49,703 nucleotides of DNA from an uncultured Eubacteriales bacterium (GTDB lineage Bacteria > Bacillota > Clostridia > Christensenellales > Aristaeellaceae). Below, piece after piece: positions 1-9,069 of the stretch (position 1 is its first letter; each line of letters opens with the position of its first letter). The stretch spans positions 1 to 49,703 of the forward strand of contig CACZLE010000028.1 in assembly GCA_902781945.1 (NCBI GenBank), written 5' to 3'. The translations under genes were made by a program, and so were the position numbers. The notes under the pieces are model-generated. The model searched no databases and was not told the origin of the DNA. It saw only the letters and a list, made by a program, of their open reading frames with translations.

Positions 1-100
1 TGCCTCTCTTAAGCACATTGTACCACATGAAGACGGAAAATTCTGCGGCTTCCGTTTTCATTCCTATTTGTGCCGGTGCCGCACCGGCATGGGGATTATT

Positions 101-1201
101 ATGAAGAAACTCGTTTGCATCCTGCTCTGCCTGCTGTTGCCTATCGCGGCCCTGGGAGAAGGCTACATCGTGGAAGATCATCTGGAGCTGGGCGGCGAGA
201 CCCTGGAGGATTCCATCGAGATCAATACCCCGGCGGGATACTATGTTTTCGCCATCAGCACCAAGGACGAGGTTCAGCACACCCTGAGCTGGCACCTGTG
301 GACCCGGGAGGGCGTCCGCAAGGCCGGGCGCGCCGCCTCCATCCTGCCCCAGGGGAAAGGACTGGTGCGCTTCCGGCAGCACGACGCCGGTACGGGCTAT
401 TACGGTCCCGAGGGCAGCGGCATTCAGTTATATCCGGACAACATGGGCTTCACGGTATACCGCATCGATCCGGAGCACGAGGAATACTGGACGCAGAGCA
501 TCGACATCCATTACCTGAACGGCCAATTCCAAGTAGTGCGCTGGCAGGATCGCCAGGCCTCCGGGCAAATCGCCTATGTGCGGGATGGCAAGCTGCACTA
601 TTATGACACCTATGCCGACAAGCAGCTGGGCAGCGTGCCGCTGTACACGGCGTTCTCCATCAAGGGCAGCTTTCACCGTTTGCCCAAAACCCTCAAGGCC
701 GCCCAGGCGGAATACACCGCCCCGCCCAAGCTGCCTGCGGGCACCCTGTCCGCCAAGGCTGTCAAATTTGAAGAAAACAAGGTCTATCCCGTCTACCAGG
801 GCCCCGGCGAAATCTACGGCCAGGCGGGCGGCGGCAAGGCCAAGGTGAGCACCAACGACTGGATTCAGGTTTTTGGCCGGGAAAACGGCTGGCTTCTGAT
901 CCAGTACGACATCACCAGCACCCATATGCGCGTGGGCTGGATATCCGCCTCCGCCCTGCCAAAAAACGCCCAGGTGGACGACCTGCGCTGGGAACCCCAG
1001 GTCCTGATCACCGCTCTGCCCGCCGACCTGACGGACGACCCGCTGTTCTCCGCCGCGCCTGTGATCTCTCTGCCCCAGGGCTGCCGTCTCACCCGCCTGG
1101 GCGTTCTGGGCGAATGGGCCTACGTGGAATACGACGGAGCTATGAAGATCCGGGGATTTGTTCCCCAGGCGATGGTGGAGATGGCGGAAACTGATAAATG
1201 A
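101..1201 (+). CDS. Secreted SH3-like domain protein
   Basis: Exported protein of 366 aa. The N-terminus (MKKLVCILLCLLLPIAALG) is a classical signal peptide with no Cys near the cleavage site, so it is predicted to be released or held by other means, not lipid-anchored. The start is placed at this ATG because the in-frame extension upstream (MCRCRTGMGII) precedes the hydrophobic signal. The second half holds two bacterial SH3-like stretches (about residues 225-285 and 300-360, with motifs such as NGWLLIQY, VGWI and GEWAYVEYDG). Such domains usually bind peptidoglycan or cell-wall peptides. No catalytic domain is recognisable in the first 200 residues. A second, shorter secreted SH3-like protein lies about 4 kb downstream. 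The exact function is unknown; the SH3-like assignment is by pattern. Confidence 0.7.
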   Translation: MKKLVCILLCLLLPIAALGEGYIVEDHLELGGETLEDSIEINTPAGYYVFAISTKDEVQHTLSWHLWTREGVRKAGRAASILPQGKGLVRFRQHDAGTGYYGPEGSGIQLYPDNMGFTVYRIDPEHEEYWTQSIDIHYLNGQFQVVRWQDRQASGQIAYVRDGKLHYYDTYADKQLGSVPLYTAFSIKGSFHRLPKTLKAAQAEYTAPPKLPAGTLSAKAVKFEENKVYPVYQGPGEIYGQAGGGKAKVSTNDWIQVFGRENGWLLIQYDITSTHMRVGWISASALPKNAQVDDLRWEPQVLITALPADLTDDPLFSAAPVISLPQGCRLTRLGVLGEWAYVEYDGAMKIRGFVPQAMVEMAETDK

Positions 1202-1220
1202 CGCGATATTACAGGGCAGA

Positions 1221-1643
1221 AAAGCAGAAATTCGATGGGGTTACGATGGGGCTTTGCCCCATACCCCACCGGGGTGCAAGTTGCACCCCGGGCCCCGCCA
1301 ATGGCGGATGTTGCGCTACTTCAACAACGAGCAACTTCCCGCACTTGCTTGGATAACGCAGTCCACCGCTTCCGGGCAGCCAGCTTCGCTGGCGCGCTGT
1401 GCGCAGAGCGTACAGCGAAAACCGGCGTCAGGCCGGAGAAAATGAGTAAACTCATTTTTCCGGACTGCCGCCGGTTTTCTTCTGCCCGGAAGCTCTCTTT
1501 ACGACACTCAAGTTTCAGGCGCAGATTGCTTGTTATTGTTTTCAAGCCGGTTCGCCCGCTGAGGTCCAGGAGATGAAATCTCCTGGCGCAGAGCTCGAGG
1601 CCGCGGAGGCCTCGAACGTCTCCCCCTTGCCACTTTCTGTTTT
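1221..1643. repeat. Dispersed hairpin element, copy A
   Basis: Non-coding 423-bp element filling the gap between two convergent genes. Its left end reads GCAGAAATTCGATGGGG and its right end, on the opposite strand, AAACAGAAAGTGGCAAGGGG: the degenerate terminal inverted repeat of the family. The interior folds into nested stems: GCTTCCGGGCAG pairs with CTGCCCGGAAGC about 130 nt downstream, enclosing CCAGC-TTC-GCTGG, GTGCGC-AGA-GCGTAC and GAAAACCGGCG...CGCCGGTTTTC hairpins. The right third (CCAGGAGATGAAATCTCCTGG, GAGGCC-GCGGAG-GCCTC) is nearly identical to copy C. No credible ORF lies inside. Confidence 0.8.
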
Positions 1644-1651
1644 CCAATGCC

Positions 1652-2431
1652 TTACTGCATCGCGTTTTCCACCCGTGTCACCCGCTGGCTGAGCTCGCTG
1701 AGGAAGGCGGGCATGGCGGCGGTGCGCACGTCCTCCTCCTGGCCCAGATATTCCTTGCACAGCAGCAGCATATCCCCCGCCTCCCGGCACAGGGCGTCAT
1801 AGCGCAGGGTAGCCATATCCAGCCGCACCCGCAGGCGGTCCTGACCCACCTGAGGATCGGCGTTCAGCGCGCGGTCCAGCAGGGTGTTCATGCCGCTCAG
1901 CATCTGCCGCACGGCGGGATCGGCCAGGGCGTTGGCCTTCTCCCGCACTTCCTCCAGCAGCTCCTCCGGGCGACTGCCCGTCAGCGGGGCCGGGCAGGAA
2001 ATGCCCCCCTGGCGCAGCTCCTCCAGCACGCCGTTCACCAAGTCCGGGCGCTTTTTGAGGACGGAGCGATATTTGTTCTGATAGCGCAGCATGCGGGCGC
2101 GGTCCCCCTGGCTCAGCGCCATCACGGCAGAGCGCACGGACTGCCCCCGGGACCGGGCGATGAGCACATCCCGCACCAGAGAGCGCACCTCGTCCTCGGT
2201 GAAGGTCTCAAAGGGCGCGGCCCGGCGCACCCCCGCGCCCTCCCGGCGGCGCAGCTGCATATAATAAAAATTCCGCACGCTGTTGGGTTTGCGGCCCAGG
2301 GACTTGCCCATCTCCTCAAACACCGTTCGCAGGGGCTCACCGCTGGCGTTGGCCTGGCGAATGCCGTCCCATAATTGGTCGATCTCATCCTCGCGCCAGC
2401 CGGAATGGGCGCGTACTGCCGTCTGTTCCAT
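1652..2431 (-). CDS. RsfA-like Myb/SANT-domain transcriptional regulator
   Basis: Predicted DNA-binding protein of 259 aa. Residues about 9-65 (HSGWREDEIDQLWDGI ... NSVRNFYYMQLRRR) have the tryptophan and helix spacing of the Myb/SANT-like domain of RsfA-type sporulation regulators. A second helical stretch, about 73-130 (FTEDEVRSLVRDVL ... YQNKYRSVLKKR), resembles a diverged repeat of it. The C-terminal half is helical, probably for oligomerisation. The start was chosen at MEQTAV because GGAGG lies 8 nt upstream; a longer reading frame extends upstream but lacks a ribosome binding site. It is divergent from a small winged-helix regulator, with 166 bp between them. Prespore-type gene regulation is an inference from the family; the target genes are unknown. 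Confidence 0.6.
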   Translation of the reverse strand: MEQTAVRAHSGWREDEIDQLWDGIRQANASGEPLRTVFEEMGKSLGRKPNSVRNFYYMQLRRREGAGVRRAAPFETFTEDEVRSLVRDVLIARSRGQSVRSAVMALSQGDRARMLRYQNKYRSVLKKRPDLVNGVLEELRQGGISCPAPLTGSRPEELLEEVREKANALADPAVRQMLSGMNTLLDRALNADPQVGQDRLRVRLDMATLRYDALCREAGDMLLLCKEYLGQEEDVRTAAMPAFLSELSQRVTRVENAMQ

Positions 2432-2597
2432 CTTTGATCCCTCCATGTTATCGCGGTCTTTACTCCACATAGTATGCACACGCCGCCCGGAGGATATGCG
2501 CAAACAAAAAATACACAGCAAAAGTTTTTTGTTAAAAAATTGTGAACGCATGCAACAAATTCTATCCGTATTTCGTCTATATAGCGAGGTGATGAAC

Positions 2598-2951
2598 ATG
2601 CGTTACAGGCAATCCCATTCCGAAAAACAGGGCATCCGGCTGGACCCCGCCCTTTGCACCGTGCACCTTTTCAAGCACGATTACCATTTGACCCAGCAGG
2701 AATATCTGCTCTTCGACCAGCTGCTGCGCAGCGCCCTGTCCGCCCGGGATACCGGCGCGCCCGCCCCTGCCCTGAGCCGGGACGAATTGCTGTGCGGCGC
2801 ATGGGGCAGCGCGGTGGGCTATGAGACCCGCACTGTGGACGTGCACGTGCAGCGCCTGCGGGCCAAGATGGGCGCGGATGTGATCACCACCGTGTACCGC
2901 AAGGGCTACCGCATCAATCCGGAGGCCCTGTATCGGATGGCGGCGAGATAA
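2598..2951 (+). CDS. Stand-alone OmpR-type winged-helix regulator
   Basis: A 117-aa protein made almost entirely of the C-terminal effector domain of OmpR/PhoB response regulators. The signature is seen in LTQQEYLLFDQLL, ELLCGAWG, TRTVDVHVQRLRAKMG and ITTVYRKGYRI, which give the recognition helix and the wing. No receiver domain is present, so phosphorylation control is not possible in the usual way; input may come from a partner or from its own level. Of two close ATGs, the second is preferred because GAGGTG sits 6-7 nt upstream. It is transcribed divergently from the RsfA-like gene and ends at a strong terminator. Target genes are unknown; the neighbouring secreted and ABC genes are candidates only by position. 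Confidence 0.75.
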   Translation: MRYRQSHSEKQGIRLDPALCTVHLFKHDYHLTQQEYLLFDQLLRSALSARDTGAPAPALSRDELLCGAWGSAVGYETRTVDVHVQRLRAKMGADVITTVYRKGYRINPEALYRMAAR

Positions 2952-2953
2952 CA

Positions 2954-2999
2954 AAAGACCGTCAACCGGCGCGTTCTGCCGATTGACGGTCCTTTTTTT
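2954..2999 (+). terminator. Rho-independent terminator of winged-helix gene
   Basis: GACCGTCAACCGGC pairs with GCCGATTGACGGTC and is followed by seven T. The opposite strand ends in only four T, so it probably also works weakly for the convergent ABC operon. Confidence 0.9.
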
Positions 3000-3009
3000 G
3001 CTTCAAATT

Positions 3010-3795
3010 TTATTCTGCCGTGGTGATATCGGTGTCAAAATACTTCATGGAAATGGCTTTCAGGGTGCCGTCGGCCCGCAGGTCCTCGATGGCGCCGTTG
3101 AGGGCGGCCAGGAAGGAGGCGTTTTCCTCGCCCTTGCGGACGGGGATGATGACGTTGCTGGCTTCCTCGCTCAGGGCCACGATCTTGAGGTTGGCTTCGG
3201 GGTGCTCCTTCATGTAATCATAGAAGCTCAATTCGGCGTTCAGCGTGGCGTCGGCCCGGCCTGAAAGCACCAGGTCCAGGGTCTGGGCCAGGGTGGACAC
3301 CACGTCGGTGGTGGCGCCGTAGCCCTCGGCAATGAGGGCGTAGGTGCTGCCCGCGCTGTTGGCGGTGCGCTTGCCGTTCAGGTCCTCAAAGGTTTTGATG
3401 GAATCGTTGTCGCCCCGCACGATCAGCGCGGTGCGCAGATAGGCGTAGGGCACGGTGAAATCATACTTTTCAGCCCGGTCCTCGGTAGCCTCTACGCCAT
3501 TGGCGGTGATATCGTACATCTTGCTGTCGATGCCCATGAAGATGCTCTCCCAGGGGCACTCCACAAACTCGGGCTCCACGCCCAGCTTGGCGGCCACGGC
3601 CCGGGCGACCTCCACGTCGAAGCCCACCAGGGCGTCGGTCTCGTCATGATAGGTCCAGGGAGCCCAGGCGCCCTCGGTGGCGATGATCACCTTGCCGCGG
3701 CCCAGCACGGTGGCCAGCAGGTCGTCCGCCAGGGCGGCGGGCACGGAAAGCAGCAGGATGCAGGCGACAAAAAGAGCGGTCAGTTTACGAAGCAT
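3010..3795 (-). CDS. Amino-acid (cystine-type) ABC transporter substrate-binding protein
   Basis: Extracytoplasmic receptor of a polar amino-acid importer, 261 aa. After a signal peptide (MLRKLTALFVACILLLSVPA) comes a family-3 solute-binding fold: KVIIATEGAWAPWTYHDETDALVGFDVEVARAVAAKLG with the typical GFDVEVA signature, then WESIFMGIDSKMYDITANGV and TANSAGSTYALIAEGYG. The closest pattern is the cystine/glutamine binders. The cleavage site (ALA-DD) has no lipobox Cys, which is unusual for a Gram-positive receptor. It is the last gene of a permease-ATPase-receptor operon, with only 23 bp to the ATPase. The substrate is inferred, not shown; glutamine, cystine or arginine are all possible. Confidence 0.88.
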   Translation of the reverse strand: MLRKLTALFVACILLLSVPAALADDLLATVLGRGKVIIATEGAWAPWTYHDETDALVGFDVEVARAVAAKLGVEPEFVECPWESIFMGIDSKMYDITANGVEATEDRAEKYDFTVPYAYLRTALIVRGDNDSIKTFEDLNGKRTANSAGSTYALIAEGYGATTDVVSTLAQTLDLVLSGRADATLNAELSFYDYMKEHPEANLKIVALSEEASNVIIPVRKGEENASFLAALNGAIEDLRADGTLKAISMKYFDTDITTAE

Positions 3796-3818
3796 CTTGG
3801 TTTTCCTCCAATAATTTT

Positions 3819-4551
<733 letters not shown>

Positions 4552-4559
<8 letters not shown>

Positions 4560-5232
4560 GGCGCGCCCTCCTTGTCCCCAGGCTGTTCAGCTTGTTCTCC
4601 CCCAGCCTCTGCAGCCAGGTGAGCACGGTGGAGAACATCAAATAGATCACCGCCACCTCCAGGTACAGGGCCAGGGGCTCATAATACCGGGCGTTGATGC
4701 GCTGGGTGGCGTTGAACATCTCCAGCACCGTGATATTGGCGGTGAGCGAGGTATCCTTGACCATGGAGATCAGATTGTTGCTCAGGCTGGGAAAGGCCGT
4801 GCGCAGGGCCTGGGGCAGCACGATGCGCCGCATGATCTGGGTGTAGCTCATGCCCACGCAGTAGCCCGCCTCGATCTGCCCCACGGGCACGCTCTCCAGC
4901 GCGCCGCGCATGGTCTCGGCGCAGTAGGCGCCCTCGTTGATGGAGAACACCAGCACCGCCGCCCAGAAGGGCGACATCACTGCCCCCGCCCGGAACCCAT
5001 AGAACACCACGAACAGCTGCACCAGCAGCGGCGTGCCGCGCACCACCCAGATATAGAACCGCGCCAGCTGGGTAAGGCCCTTGACATGGGCAAACTGCAC
5101 CAGCGCCACCACCACGGCGATGACCATGGCGATGGAAAAGGCGATGACGGTGAGCGGCAGGGTCATCTTGAGGCCCGGCAGCAGGATCTTGGGGAAGGAT
5201 TCCACCAGGATGTTCCAAACTCGTTCGGTCAT
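4552..5232 (-). CDS. Amino-acid ABC transporter permease (HisM/TcyB-like)
   Basis: Integral membrane subunit of the polar amino-acid importer, 226 aa, with about five hydrophobic segments. The family signatures are FYIWVVRGTPLLVQLFVVFYG and the EAA loop EAGYCVGMSYTQIMRRIVLPQALR, which contacts the ATPase. The start is set at MTERVW because AAGGAAG lies 4-5 nt upstream; a longer frame (MPFERKP) overlaps that site. It is the first gene of the operon, preceded by a TTGACA-17-TAAAAT promoter. A single permease gene is present, so a homodimer is likely. Confidence 0.9.
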
Positions 5233-5270
5233 GGGCTTCCTTTCAAAGGGCAATATTGTGATACCTAAGT

Positions 5271-5299
5271 ATTTTACTCGGGATTAAATCGGATGTCAA
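5271..5299 (-). promoter_or_regulatory. Sigma-A promoter of amino-acid ABC operon
   Basis: On the minus strand TTGACA is followed after 17 nt by TAAAAT. Just downstream an imperfect palindrome (ATACTTAGGTAT) overlaps the expected transcript start and could be an operator; this is a guess. Confidence 0.75.
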
Positions 5300-5389
5300 T
5301 ATAATTATTTTTATAAGATGCAACAAATCGGGCGTCTCCATCGTCTATTATATAGATTGTAAATTATTTCAGGAAAGGAAGCCTGTCCC

Positions 5390-6166
5390 ATGAAGCGTTT
5401 TGTTCTCCTGCTGCTGGCTCTGTGCCTGTTCTCCACCGCCCAGGCCCAGATCCTGCCTCCGGACGGCCCGGGCCAATTGGGCATCCCTGCCGTGGTGCTG
5501 TGCCAAAGCCTCACCGTGCGGGAAAGTCCGGCCACCTCCGCCAAGTCCGTGGGCAAGCTGCGCTACGGCGATCTCTTTTATACCCAGAACGCCGCCGACG
5601 GCTGGGCTCCCGTATTCCAGGGTGAAAACGAAGGCTGCCTGGGCTACGTCAAATCGGAATTTCTGGCCCTGGACCCCGCCTGGTATGTGACCGAGGGCTC
5701 CACCAGCGTGTGGGCCTGGGGCGAGACCGGCCCGGACGTACCCAAGGTGGCCCTGCTGGACAAGGGCGAAAAGCTGCCCATCCTCAAGGACAGCGGCGAC
5801 TGGCTGGTGGTCAGCCTGCGGGGCGCGGCGGGGTGGATCAAAAAGACCGCCGCCGACAAGGTTCCGGTATTCCAGAGCGTTTCCGGTCTTTATCAGGCGG
5901 AAATGCACACCGCCTCGGGCGTCTATGTGCTCACCAATCCCGATTCCCTGCGCCGACTGGAGGCCCTGCTGTCCTCCGCCTCGGCCATCGTCACCCCCAA
6001 GTGCCCCTTCCAGGCCCAGCTGGTGCTGCGCTCCGCCGCAGGGGCCGTGACGCTGGAGGTTGCCACCGATTCCTGCCCCAATCTGCGGACGGCGGGCGGG
6101 CAATATTATCAGCTGAGCGGTAGGGCCGCGGACCTGTGGCAGCTGTTTGGCTTGACCGGCTACTGA
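5390..6166 (+). CDS. Secreted SH3-like domain protein
   Basis: Exported 258-aa protein with a signal peptide (MKRFVLLLLALCLFSTAQA, predicted cut after AQA). The mature part starts with a bacterial SH3 domain (about residues 30-92: VVLCQSLTVRESPATSAKSVG ... GYVKSEFLAL). A second SH3-like unit follows (about 98-155: VWAWGETG ... GDWLVVSLRGAAGWIKK). The last 100 residues, with two Cys, are of unknown fold. AGGAAAGGA precedes the ATG at a slightly long distance. It is divergent from the amino-acid ABC operon and followed by dispersed element B. Together with the protein at the start of the window it suggests a small set of wall-associated binding proteins. Ligand unknown. Confidence 0.7.
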   Translation: MKRFVLLLLALCLFSTAQAQILPPDGPGQLGIPAVVLCQSLTVRESPATSAKSVGKLRYGDLFYTQNAADGWAPVFQGENEGCLGYVKSEFLALDPAWYVTEGSTSVWAWGETGPDVPKVALLDKGEKLPILKDSGDWLVVSLRGAAGWIKKTAADKVPVFQSVSGLYQAEMHTASGVYVLTNPDSLRRLEALLSSASAIVTPKCPFQAQLVLRSAAGAVTLEVATDSCPNLRTAGGQYYQLSGRAADLWQLFGLTGY

Positions 6167-6168
6167 TT

Positions 6169-6468
6169 CGCAGTCTGTTGACGGGGGAAGGGATACGCTT
6201 CTCTTTTGAGTCAAAAGAGAAGCAGAAAACCTGCGTTTGTCGCCGTAAAAGCTGCTGACGCAACGAGAAACAAAACCGCAGCCCACCGCTTCCGGGCAGC
6301 CAGCTTCGCTGGCGCGCTGAGGTCCAGGAGAAGAATTCTCCTGGCGCAGGTTTTAGGGGCTCGCAGCGCCCGGAAAATGATCCTGTGGATCATTTTCAGC
6401 GAGAGCGGGCCGGAAGGCCCCGGAACCGCAGAGTCCCCTATCGTTCTCCCCCTTTCCACTCTCTGTTT
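6169..6468. repeat. Dispersed hairpin element, copy B
   Basis: Non-coding 300-bp element between the SH3 gene and citE. The ends are degenerate forms of the family repeat (left TCTGTTGACGGGGGAAGGG; right, reversed, AAACAGAGAGTGGAAAGGG). A stretch of about 75 bp at the left, containing the CTTCTCTTTTGA / TCAAAAGAGAAG hairpin, is essentially identical to copy C. The CCACCGCTTCCGGGCAGCC module and the CCAGGAGAAGAATTCTCCTGG palindrome are shared with A and C. It alone has GAAAATGATCC-TGT-GGATCATTTTC at the position of the ATG-rich hairpin of A and C. Confidence 0.8.
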
Positions 6469-6506
6469 GCGCCTGTTTTCAATCAGGGGCCAACATCAGA
6501 AGGATA

Positions 6507-6535
6507 TTGAACCTTCGGCCCAAACGCGGTATAAT
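6507..6535 (+). promoter_or_regulatory. Sigma-A promoter of citEF
   Basis: TTGAAC-17-TATAAT, about 30 bp before the citE start codon and directly right of dispersed element B. Confidence 0.8.
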
Positions 6536-6564
6536 AGGGCATCAACATCACGGAGGGAACGACC

Positions 6565-7437
6565 ATGCTTCGTTCGCTTTTGTTCATACCGGGCAACAAC
6601 CCGGCCATGCTGCTCAACGCCGACATACACGGGGCCGACGGCATTATCCTGGACCTGGAGGACGCGGTAGCCATCGATCAGAAGGACGCCGCCCGGCTGC
6701 TGGTGCGAAACGCCGTGCGAACCATGGCCTACGCCACCCCCAACCTGGTCATCCGCGTCAATCCCCTGGATACCGATTTTTGCCGGGCCGACCTGGAAAC
6801 CGCCGTGCCCCTGCGCCCCGCCTTCATCATGCCCACCAAGGTGGGCAGTGCGGAGGAAGTGGAGCGGCTGGGGGCCATGATCGCCCAGATCGAGGAAGCC
6901 CAGGGCATTCCGGTGGGCTCCACGAATCTCATGCCCCTGCTGGAAACGGCCCGGGGCATTGAAAGCGCCTATTCCATCGCCTGCGCGCCCCGGGTGCGCG
7001 CCCTGCTGCTGGGCGCGGAGGATTACACCGCCGACCTGCACGCCATCCGCAGCAAGGAAAGCGGCGAGATCGCCTATGCCCGGGGCCGGGTGCTGAACGC
7101 CGCCCGGGCGGCGGGCATTGAGGCCATTGATACGCCCTTTACCGACGTGAACGACCCGGAGGGCCTGCGGGCGGACGCCGCCCATGCCCGGGCCCTGGGC
7201 TTCACGGGCAAGGCCAGCATCAGCCCCCGCCACATCGATGACATCAACCGCGCTTTCAGCCCCAGCGAAAGCGAGGTGCGCTACGCCCAGGAGGTGCTGC
7301 TGACCATTGAGGAAGGCCGTCGCCTGGGCAAGGGCGCGGTGTCCCTGCGGGGCAAGATGATCGATAAGCCCATCGTGGACCGGGCCCGGCAAACGCTGGA
7401 GACGGCCAGGGCGCTGGGCATGGAGGTGGAAGGATGA
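6565..7437 (+). CDS. citE: Citrate lyase beta subunit (citryl-CoA lyase)
   Basis: HpcH/HpaI-family lyase of 290 aa, the normal CitE length. In citrate lyase this subunit cleaves citryl-ACP to oxaloacetate and acetyl-ACP. Seen: the N-terminal LRSLLFIPGNNPAML, the metal-binding region GADGIILDLEDAV, the RVNPLDT strand and the central glutamate motif LMPLLETARGI, followed by LLLGAEDYTADL. CGGAGGG lies 7 nt before the ATG. The stop overlaps the citF start (ATGA), so the two are translationally coupled. Canonical clusters have citD (acyl carrier subunit) directly upstream, but here a non-coding element and a promoter occupy that place. CitE-like proteins also occur outside citrate lyase, but the citF partner supports this call. 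Confidence 0.92.
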   Translation: MLRSLLFIPGNNPAMLLNADIHGADGIILDLEDAVAIDQKDAARLLVRNAVRTMAYATPNLVIRVNPLDTDFCRADLETAVPLRPAFIMPTKVGSAEEVERLGAMIAQIEEAQGIPVGSTNLMPLLETARGIESAYSIACAPRVRALLLGAEDYTADLHAIRSKESGEIAYARGRVLNAARAAGIEAIDTPFTDVNDPEGLRADAAHARALGFTGKASISPRHIDDINRAFSPSESEVRYAQEVLLTIEEGRRLGKGAVSLRGKMIDKPIVDRARQTLETARALGMEVEG

Positions 7438-8837
7438 ACAAGCTGAAAAACTCTCTGCGGGAAGCCATCGAGGCTGCCGGTCTGCGCAGCGGCATGACCA
7501 TTTCCTTCCACCATCACCTGCGCAACGGCGACCACGTGCTGAACATGGTGCTGGAGGAGGCCGCCCGCATGGGCATCCGGGATCTGACCCTCCAGGCCAG
7601 CTCCATCTTTCCCGTCCACGCGCCGCTGATCGGGCACATTCAAAGCGGCGTGGTGACGGGCATTGAAACCTGCTATCTGTCCGGCCCGGTGGCGGAAGCC
7701 GTCAGCCACGGGCTGCTGCAAAAGCCCGTGCTGTTCCGCAGCCACGGCGGACGCGCCGCCGCCATTGCCGAGGGCCGGGTGCATATCGATATCGCCTTCA
7801 TCGCCGCCCCCAGCGCAGACCCGGCAGGCAACCTGAACGGCGTAGCCGGCCCGGCAGCCTGCGGCTCCCTGGGCTATGCCTTTGCCGACGCCCGCTGCGC
7901 CGATACCGTGGTGGCGGTGACGGACAACCTGGTCCCCTATCCCCTGGCCCCCGTCTCCATCGACGAGACGCAGGTCGATTACGTGGCAAAGGTGGACTGC
8001 ATCGGCGACCCCCGGGGCATCGTCAGCGGCACCACCAGCATGACCCGGGACCCCGTGGCCCTGCGCATTGCGGATTACGCCGCCCGGGCCATGGCCGCCA
8101 GCGGCCTGATGCGGGAGGGCTTCAGCTTCCAGACCGGCGCGGGCGGGGCCAGCCTGGCCGTGACCGAATACCTGAAGCCCCTCATGCGCGAACGCGGCGT
8201 CACGGCGGATTTCGGCATGGGCGGCATCACCGGCGCCATGGTGGAGCTGCTGGAAAAGGGCTACATCCGCCAGCTTTTGGACGTGCAATGCTTCGACCTC
8301 AAGGCCGTGCAGAGCATCCGCGACAGCCCCAACCACATCGAGATCCCCGCCATCCGCTATGCCGCGCCCATTAAACGGGGCTCGGCGGTGGATCGGCTCA
8401 ACTGCGTGGTGCTGGGGGCCACGGAGATCGATACCGATTTCAACGTCAACGTGCACACCGATTCCTCGGGCGGCATCATCGGCGGCTCCGGCGGCCACAG
8501 CGACACCGCCGCGGGCGCGGCCCTGACCCTCATCGTGGCTCCCCTGTTCCGGGCCCGGCTGCCCATCGTGGTGGACCGGGCGGGCTGCATTTCCACCCCC
8601 GGCAGCACCGTGGACGCCCTGGTGACCCAGCGGGGCATCGCCGTGCACCCCCGCCGCGCCGACCTCAGAGAAGCGCTGCTCCGCGCCCATCTGCCCGTGT
8701 ACGATATCCATGACCTGCAGGCCATGGCCACCCGGGTCACCGGCATCCCCGACGCGCCCCGCCACGGCGACAGGATCGTGGGCCTGGTGGAATACCGCGA
8801 CGGCAGCGTCATCGACCGCATTTACCAGCAGCTCTGA
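7434..8837 (+). CDS. citF: Citrate lyase alpha subunit (citrate:acetyl-ACP transferase)
   Basis: CoA-transferase-fold subunit, 467 aa. In citrate lyase it swaps citrate for acetyl on the acyl carrier subunit. Motifs fitting CitF are GMTISFHHHLRNGDHVLNMV near the N-terminus, FGMGGITGAMVELLEKGYIRQLLDVQCFD, and the late segment NVHTDSSGGIIGGSGGHSDTAAGA. It is somewhat shorter at the N-terminus than many CitF proteins (about 500 aa). GGAGGTGGAAGG precedes the ATG inside the end of citE. No citC, citD, citX or citG is found in the window. The enzyme therefore needs a carrier subunit encoded elsewhere or works on a different acyl carrier. Confidence 0.92.
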   Translation: MNKLKNSLREAIEAAGLRSGMTISFHHHLRNGDHVLNMVLEEAARMGIRDLTLQASSIFPVHAPLIGHIQSGVVTGIETCYLSGPVAEAVSHGLLQKPVLFRSHGGRAAAIAEGRVHIDIAFIAAPSADPAGNLNGVAGPAACGSLGYAFADARCADTVVAVTDNLVPYPLAPVSIDETQVDYVAKVDCIGDPRGIVSGTTSMTRDPVALRIADYAARAMAASGLMREGFSFQTGAGGASLAVTEYLKPLMRERGVTADFGMGGITGAMVELLEKGYIRQLLDVQCFDLKAVQSIRDSPNHIEIPAIRYAAPIKRGSAVDRLNCVVLGATEIDTDFNVNVHTDSSGGIIGGSGGHSDTAAGAALTLIVAPLFRARLPIVVDRAGCISTPGSTVDALVTQRGIAVHPRRADLREALLRAHLPVYDIHDLQAMATRVTGIPDAPRHGDRIVGLVEYRDGSVIDRIYQQL

Positions 8838-8866
8838 CCCCGCAACTTTTGTCGAAGGATTTGATC

Positions 8867-8895
8867 TTGACAAATCGGCCTTCCCGCGCTATACT
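8867..8895 (+). promoter_or_regulatory. Sigma-A promoter of tRNA-Arg
   Basis: TTGACA-17-TATACT, ending 11 bp before the mature tRNA 5' end. Near-consensus, as expected for a tRNA gene. Confidence 0.9.
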
Positions 8896-8906
8896 AATTA
8901 AGCTAT

Positions 8907-8983
8907 GCGCCCGTAGCTCAGTTGGATAGAGCGTCAGACTCCGACTCTGAAGGCCATGCGTTCGAATCGCACCGGGCGTACCA
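8907..8983 (+). tRNA. tRNA-Arg(CCG)
   Basis: A 77-nt cloverleaf can be drawn by hand. The acceptor is GCGCCCG/CGGGCGT (G-U at the first pair), the D arm GCTC/GAGC, the anticodon stem TCAGA/TCTGA with loop CTCCGAC (anticodon CCG, reading CGG), the T loop TTCGAAT, and CCA is encoded. The T stem has one A-C mismatch at its outer end. It stands alone with its own promoter and terminator. Confidence 0.95.
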
Positions 8984-9018
8984 AAAAGGCAAGGATGAAA
9001 AGTCCTTGCCTTTTTTAT
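8984..9018 (+). terminator. Terminator of tRNA-Arg
   Basis: AAGGCAAGGA and TCCTTGCCTT form a 10-bp stem, followed by six T. Confidence 0.9.
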
Positions 9019-9022
9019 GCGC

Positions 9023-9053
9023 AAAAAAGCAGGGAAGCGCGGGGCTTCCCTGC
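9023..9053 (-). terminator. Terminator of hydrolase-membrane gene
   Basis: GCAGGGAAGC pairs with GCTTCCCTGC; on the minus strand six T follow directly. Confidence 0.9.
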
Positions 9054-9069
9054 CAGGAATGCTTGGAAA

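Noticed and set aside
1221..1643. Small frames inside the dispersed elements (about 80-110 aa)
   Set aside because: They change from copy to copy, lack ribosome binding sites and are explained by the hairpin modules.
7281..8873. Minus-strand frame (530 aa) across citF
   Set aside because: Antisense shadow; citF is convincing by motifs.
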